Positions 60,538 to 64,000 of a stretch of 64,000 nt of DNA are shown one piece after another. This stretch comes from Bullera alba. Its lineage: Eukaryota; Basidiomycota; Tremellomycetes; Tremellales; Bulleraceae. The notes under the pieces are model-generated. The model saw only the letters and a list, made by a program, of their open reading frames with translations. It ran no database searches and had not been told where the DNA came from. The position numbers were made by a program, and so were the translations under genes. The stretch lies in contig BCIX01000003.1 in assembly GCA_001600095.1 (NCBI GenBank), positions 1,922,001 through 1,986,000 of the forward strand. Reading direction: 5' to 3'. Every line of letters begins with the position of its first letter. The stretch's first letter is position 1.

Positions 60538-61933
60538 CTACCGCCTCGTCAATTCCCTCCACATCCGATACTGCGATGGGCTCCTCCTGCGGAAGAACAG
60601 AGCCACGAGGCCGCCAAACACGAGACCGCTGAAATGGACTACGCTCGCCGAGGCCTTATATGCGGGTACCGTGGCCATCTGATACAGCTCGTACTGACGT
60701 CCATGGTTAGAAGGTGTCTCTGAAGGCGCTCTTGACTCACTGCTGATATGCCGGCCAAAGCACCCCATGCTGGGACTGGAATGAAATAGACAATGATCGT
60801 GCTGAAGGGCTGGAGAACGCCAACGCATCCCATCAGGGCATATACTGCGCCTACAAGTCGACAAGTGTTTCAGCAATGTGCAATTATCTTAAAGGGGACG
60901 GACCGACCTGAAGCGCCGAGACCGCTGACTTCTACGCGATTGCGCCGTTGTCTAGGTCTGTTCTGGTCCCAAAGCGAGACACCATGTGAGACCAGTGCTC
61001 CTGCGACAGTATGAGCGCAAGAAGAGGAGATCACGGTCATGCTGAAATGACTCACCGCCAAAGTAGACTCCTAGAAATGCCAAAGGTCCGATCATCCTGC
61101 CACTCGCTCGTCAAGACGAGGTGACGACATTGAAGTCGGGAACGCGCTTACTGCATCAGGGCCCCGGAGAAGAAGTAGAAACCGAGCATGTTGAAGGCTA
61201 AGTGCCAGTGATCCTTGTGTGAGAATGCGGCTGTGATGATGGTCCAGCTGGGAAATCAGTCAGCATGTTGTCTGATTTCGCTCCATACGAGCGATCTAGC
61301 AGACCTCTACTCACTATCGACCTTTGTTTAGATTCTGCCAGCTGAGCAAGAAATTGTCGTGCATCAGGGCGAGTAGACTGCGATCACCTTGATCCTAGTG
61401 CAGTTGTGTAAGACACGCAGCTGGCGTGTGTATGAAGTGACTTACATAGCTGATCTGAGCGTATTGCCAGGCCAGGAATACTGCGACATTGATACCGATG
61501 ATGATGTAGATCTGGATATAAGATCAGATAATCGTCCCACCGCTGAATGGTCAGCAGAGACACTCACGATGCGCTGTATTCCAAACCTCTCGAGTCGATC
61601 ATCGAGTCGGCTGTACCATGACGAAGGTTTCGGACCGCCAGACCGAGTATCTGGGAAGTAGGTCTCTCTAATGGCATCACGGGATGATGTGGTGAATGAT
61701 CGGCGACCAAGGAGATCAAGGATGACACTCGAAATCCTCGAGCTTCGAACTAGGGCATCATTTCCTGAAATTGAAGGACTGACTTTGGCAAAGCGGACAG
61801 CCGCAGGTGAGAAGAGTGGTCGAAGAGTTGAGCTGGGTTGTAAGACTGGCCGGGCGGTGGTGTATAGTGACCTCAAGGACATCTGCGGCTTGAGCACGCT
61901 GCTCATGAGCGTGGTCCCTTGCCTGAAGGACAT
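60538..61933 (-). CDS. PCP1: Mitochondrial rhomboid protease Pcp1/PARL
   Basis: This is an inner-membrane serine protease that processes dynamin-like Mgm1/OPA1 and other intermembrane-space proteins. The start at 61933 (MSFRQGTTLMSSVLKPQ) opens a Ser/Arg-rich, acid-poor presequence. Downstream: INVAVFLAWQYAQISYDQGD, SLLALMHDNFLLSWQNLNKG, AFSHKDHWHLAFNMLGFYFF (HxxxN), the catalytic serine in GLGASGAVYALMGCVGV (codons split by an intron near 60850-60910), and the catalytic His in SVVHFSGLVFGGLVALFFRR. It ends at 60538 (RMWRELTRR). Six or seven introns are needed. Motif set and presequence favour the mitochondrial member over Golgi rhomboids. Confidence 0.92.
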
Positions 61934-62619
61934 GGGGGCTAGCCTGTCGGTATGGTCCGATGGTGAGACGGGTGGAGTGCAAGTGGAGTGCAGTGAAAGT
62001 GTATGAATGGATTTGGAATGGATCGCTGCCTCGACGTAGACGTTTCGGCTTCACACGATCGACGATCGAACCGGTGACGTTTCAGGAATTTCACGCCGAG
62101 CCCATGGATCTGCTCTTAATCATGTCGCTCCCCATTCCCATAGAGTGATATAGAGGAATTTGACGGGCTGAAACCTGTACCAGTCTAGAAAACCTGTACC
62201 CGTCTAGTCATGCGACGTGTCACAAGTCGTGCAAGTGAAACGGCTTCCGGCAAGTCACTCTACGTTCGAAGTTCGAAAGGTAGACCAGTAGTTCAACTTG
62301 AGTGTTCCAAGTGTAAATGTATAGAAAGGTAGGAAGAGTGATCGACTCGTTGAGACAACTAGTGAGCATCGGTTCGAATTGGACGGTCGACAATCTACTC
62401 GGATCATGGTCATCCTCGAGTGTTTCAAACTACTCGTTCGGACAAAGGGACTTTAGATTACATACGATAGGCAGAGTATGGGCATTGGGTATAAAGCCTC
62501 TCAAGTACTGGGCCATCGGTCAAGTTATATCTATAACGTATTTTGCAGCAGTCTTTCCAATCCAGGATACACACTTCACTACTTCAGACTCACCTTGATC
62601 AAGACAACAGTCAATCACT
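61934..62619. promoter_or_regulatory. PCP1 upstream region with short direct repeat
   Basis: About 690 bp. It contains two adjacent 18-bp copies of AAACCTGTACC(A/C)GTCTAG at 62171-62188 and 62190-62207, differing at one base, about 240 bp upstream of PCP1. The rest shows nothing recognisable. Confidence 0.45.
62171..62207. repeat. Tandem 18-bp repeat, two copies
   Basis: Copy 1 is at 62171-62188 and copy 2 at 62190-62207, separated by one base and differing only at the twelfth position (A versus C). Confidence 0.85.
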
Positions 62620-62868
62620 ATGCCCGAGTCACAGGGGTTCACCCAGAAGCAAGAAGAGCTCTACCAATCACTCACTGCGCGGTTCACAGACCTGGGCGGG
62701 GGGCGTTCTGCCTCTAGCACCGCGTCAACTGGGCCAGCCACTTCCAACACCTCCGCTCATGGAAACGGGACCACTGGGTCCGACGGTACCACTGGGTCCG
62801 ACGGGTCCGCCGCCAATGCATCTTCGAGCGGCAGTATCCAATCCAATGGCAATGGCAATGGCGCGTGA
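62620..62868 (+). CDS. Small low-complexity ORF (82 residues), possible gene
   Basis: This is an uninterrupted ORF from ATG to TGA. The first 30 residues (MPESQGFTQKQEELYQSLTA followed by RFTDLGGG) look like a helix and have coding character. The rest is Ser/Gly/Thr/Asn-rich with a direct repeat GTTGSDGTTGSDG. No family was recognised. It may be a small real protein or the first exon of something larger; the neighbouring gene is on the other strand, so it is not a shadow of that gene. Confidence 0.4.
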   Translation: MPESQGFTQKQEELYQSLTARFTDLGGGRSASSTASTGPATSNTSAHGNGTTGSDGTTGSDGSAANASSSGSIQSNGNGNGA

Positions 62869-63046
62869 CGCAGCGTAGGTAGTGCAGTCTGCGAGCCGAG
62901 TTGCTGCGACGAGGCCAGGAGGTAGTGCGAGCTATACACCGTGCATCAGGATGAGAGTTGCGACCTTGCCTGCCACTCCTATTCATAGTGTGTCCAGGCT
63001 CCTACATCTCCAAGTCCCCTTTCCAAACATCCCAGAACACCTGTGC

Positions 63047-64000
63047 TCAGCGCCATCCATATCCTCCACGAGCGTCTCTGCCATCTCTGAAAGGCGGGGG
63101 CGACCTGGGTCTACCTGCAGAGTAACCACTCGGCCCACCCATCCTCTCTGCCAGAGGGCGCCTCGGTTCCCGCGGCAAATCCCGCAAACCAGGTGAGGGC
63201 GGTCGTCTACCGTAGTCGATGGGTGGCGGGGATCTTGGCCTGCCAGCGCCTATACGCGATGATAATGGACCACTGGGTTCTCTAGCGTCCCTGCTGTAGC
63301 CGTTATCGCCCGCTCGACCCTGTCACCATCCAGTCAGCATCGTCCTTGCGCTCAAGAGCCATGTAGAACTCACGGGCCCGTCGTACGCCGGTGAAGCAAC
63401 ACCCCACTGTCTCATTGGCGGCTCGTTGGCAGGTCTCACCGGACCATTATACCCTTTTGACTTCAAGCTAGCCGCTTCTTCCGCATCCAATCGATCCTCC
63501 TCTTCCTGCAATCTGACCAACTTGTCCGCTATCTCCCTCCTCTCCCTCGCTATCCTCGTTCTCCTGGCGGCAAAGTCGCTCACTGGAGAGGGGAGATCGT
63601 CCAGCCTACCACTTGCGCTTCGAGGGGTATAACTCGACGACTTTGGCGGCTCGTCACGACCCGGCGACCGAGCACCGGCATACCTGTCGCCAAGGGGTCG
63701 GGCGGATAGAGGAGGCGAACGCTCTCGCTCTCGCTCGGGTGGCACGTTGACGGGTTTCAGCTTGTCGAAGGGGATAGGATAGGGTTTGGCCTCTAGCGGT
63801 TTACCATCCGGAGCGAGCTTTTCGGCGCCTTTGGGCGCAATCAATGCGTTGTGTCCTCGTCGACCGGTGATGAAGTTGTATCTCGGCTTGTCCGGCGCGG
63901 ATGCTGGCGCAGGCGATCCTACTTAGCCATGAGCTTGATGGCCACCGGATTTTGCACTTTGACTCACCTTTCGTATCCGGCTCGTCGGCCTTCAACCTCT
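63047..64000 (-). CDS. Arg/Pro-rich protein with RS-like tail, 3' part (runs off right edge)
   Basis: The 5' end lies beyond the window. Visible exons read ADEPDTKGESK at the right edge, then ASAPDKPRYNFITGRRGHNA, EAKPYPIPFDKLKPVNVPPE, an Arg/Ser-rich run, a predicted coiled coil (ARRTRIARERREIADKLVRL, QEEEDRLDAEEAAS), and after a short intron near 63315-63375 a tail with repeated GRPRSPPP and RDARGGYGWR, stopping at 63047-63049. The RS/RGG-like composition suggests an RNA-associated nuclear protein, but I have no family match. Confidence 0.7.

Overview
This 64 kb window is nuclear DNA from a fungus, most likely a basidiomycete yeast of the Tremellomycetes type (Cryptococcus/Kwoniella-like). 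The reasons are: genes split by many very short introns (about 45-130 nt) with GTGAGT/GTAAGT donors and CTAAC/CTGAC-type branch sites; compact spacing on both strands; ATP-citrate lyase as one fused protein, as in basidiomycetes, rather than the two ascomycete subunits; and two long Ser/Pro-rich single-pass membrane proteins of a kind common in basidiomycetes. No transposon, CRISPR array, rRNA or tRNA gene was seen. All gene models were spliced by eye.

Layout. Positions 1-3900 hold the 5' part of 6-phosphofructokinase and the SAGA subunit Ngg1/Ada3. Positions 4.8-8.3 kb carry two tandem, diverged histidine-phosphatase (phosphoglycerate-mutase superfamily) genes; one has an in-frame TAG just after its catalytic RHA motif. 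A tiny three-exon complex I assembly factor (NDUFAF8 type) follows at 8.9 kb, then ERD1, mitochondrial ribosomal protein mL54, and the replication scaffold CTF4/MCL1 with a cluster of MluI-box-like ACGCG sites in its promoter. Positions 17-24 kb hold an SLC41/MgtE-type cation transporter and the HECT E3 ligase HUL5.

Positions 25-32.5 kb carry a highly unusual Rab-like GTPase, with a ~310-residue N-terminal extension and a ~335-residue insert inside the G domain, next to SEC2, a Rab guanine-nucleotide exchange factor. Then come ATP-citrate lyase, ARP6, a single-pass membrane protein, UBC8, the complex I subunit NDUFA11, an RBMS-type two-RRM protein, GMH1/UNC50, ATE1 arginyltransferase, an unrecognised small gene, a second single-pass membrane protein, pyruvate decarboxylase, the mitochondrial rhomboid protease PCP1, a low-complexity small ORF, and the 3' part of an Arg/Pro-rich protein running off the right edge.

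The genes are housekeeping rather than a cluster. Themes that recur are central carbon metabolism (PFK, PDC, ACL), ubiquitin/N-degron proteolysis (HUL5, UBC8, ATE1), vesicle traffic (Rab-like, SEC2, ERD1, GMH1) and mitochondria (NDUFAF8, NDUFA11, mL54, PCP1). The most interesting items are the split-domain Rab beside SEC2, the interrupted histidine phosphatase, a regularly spaced palindrome cluster at 24.56 kb, and a 12-bp promoter element shared by HUL5 and ATE1.
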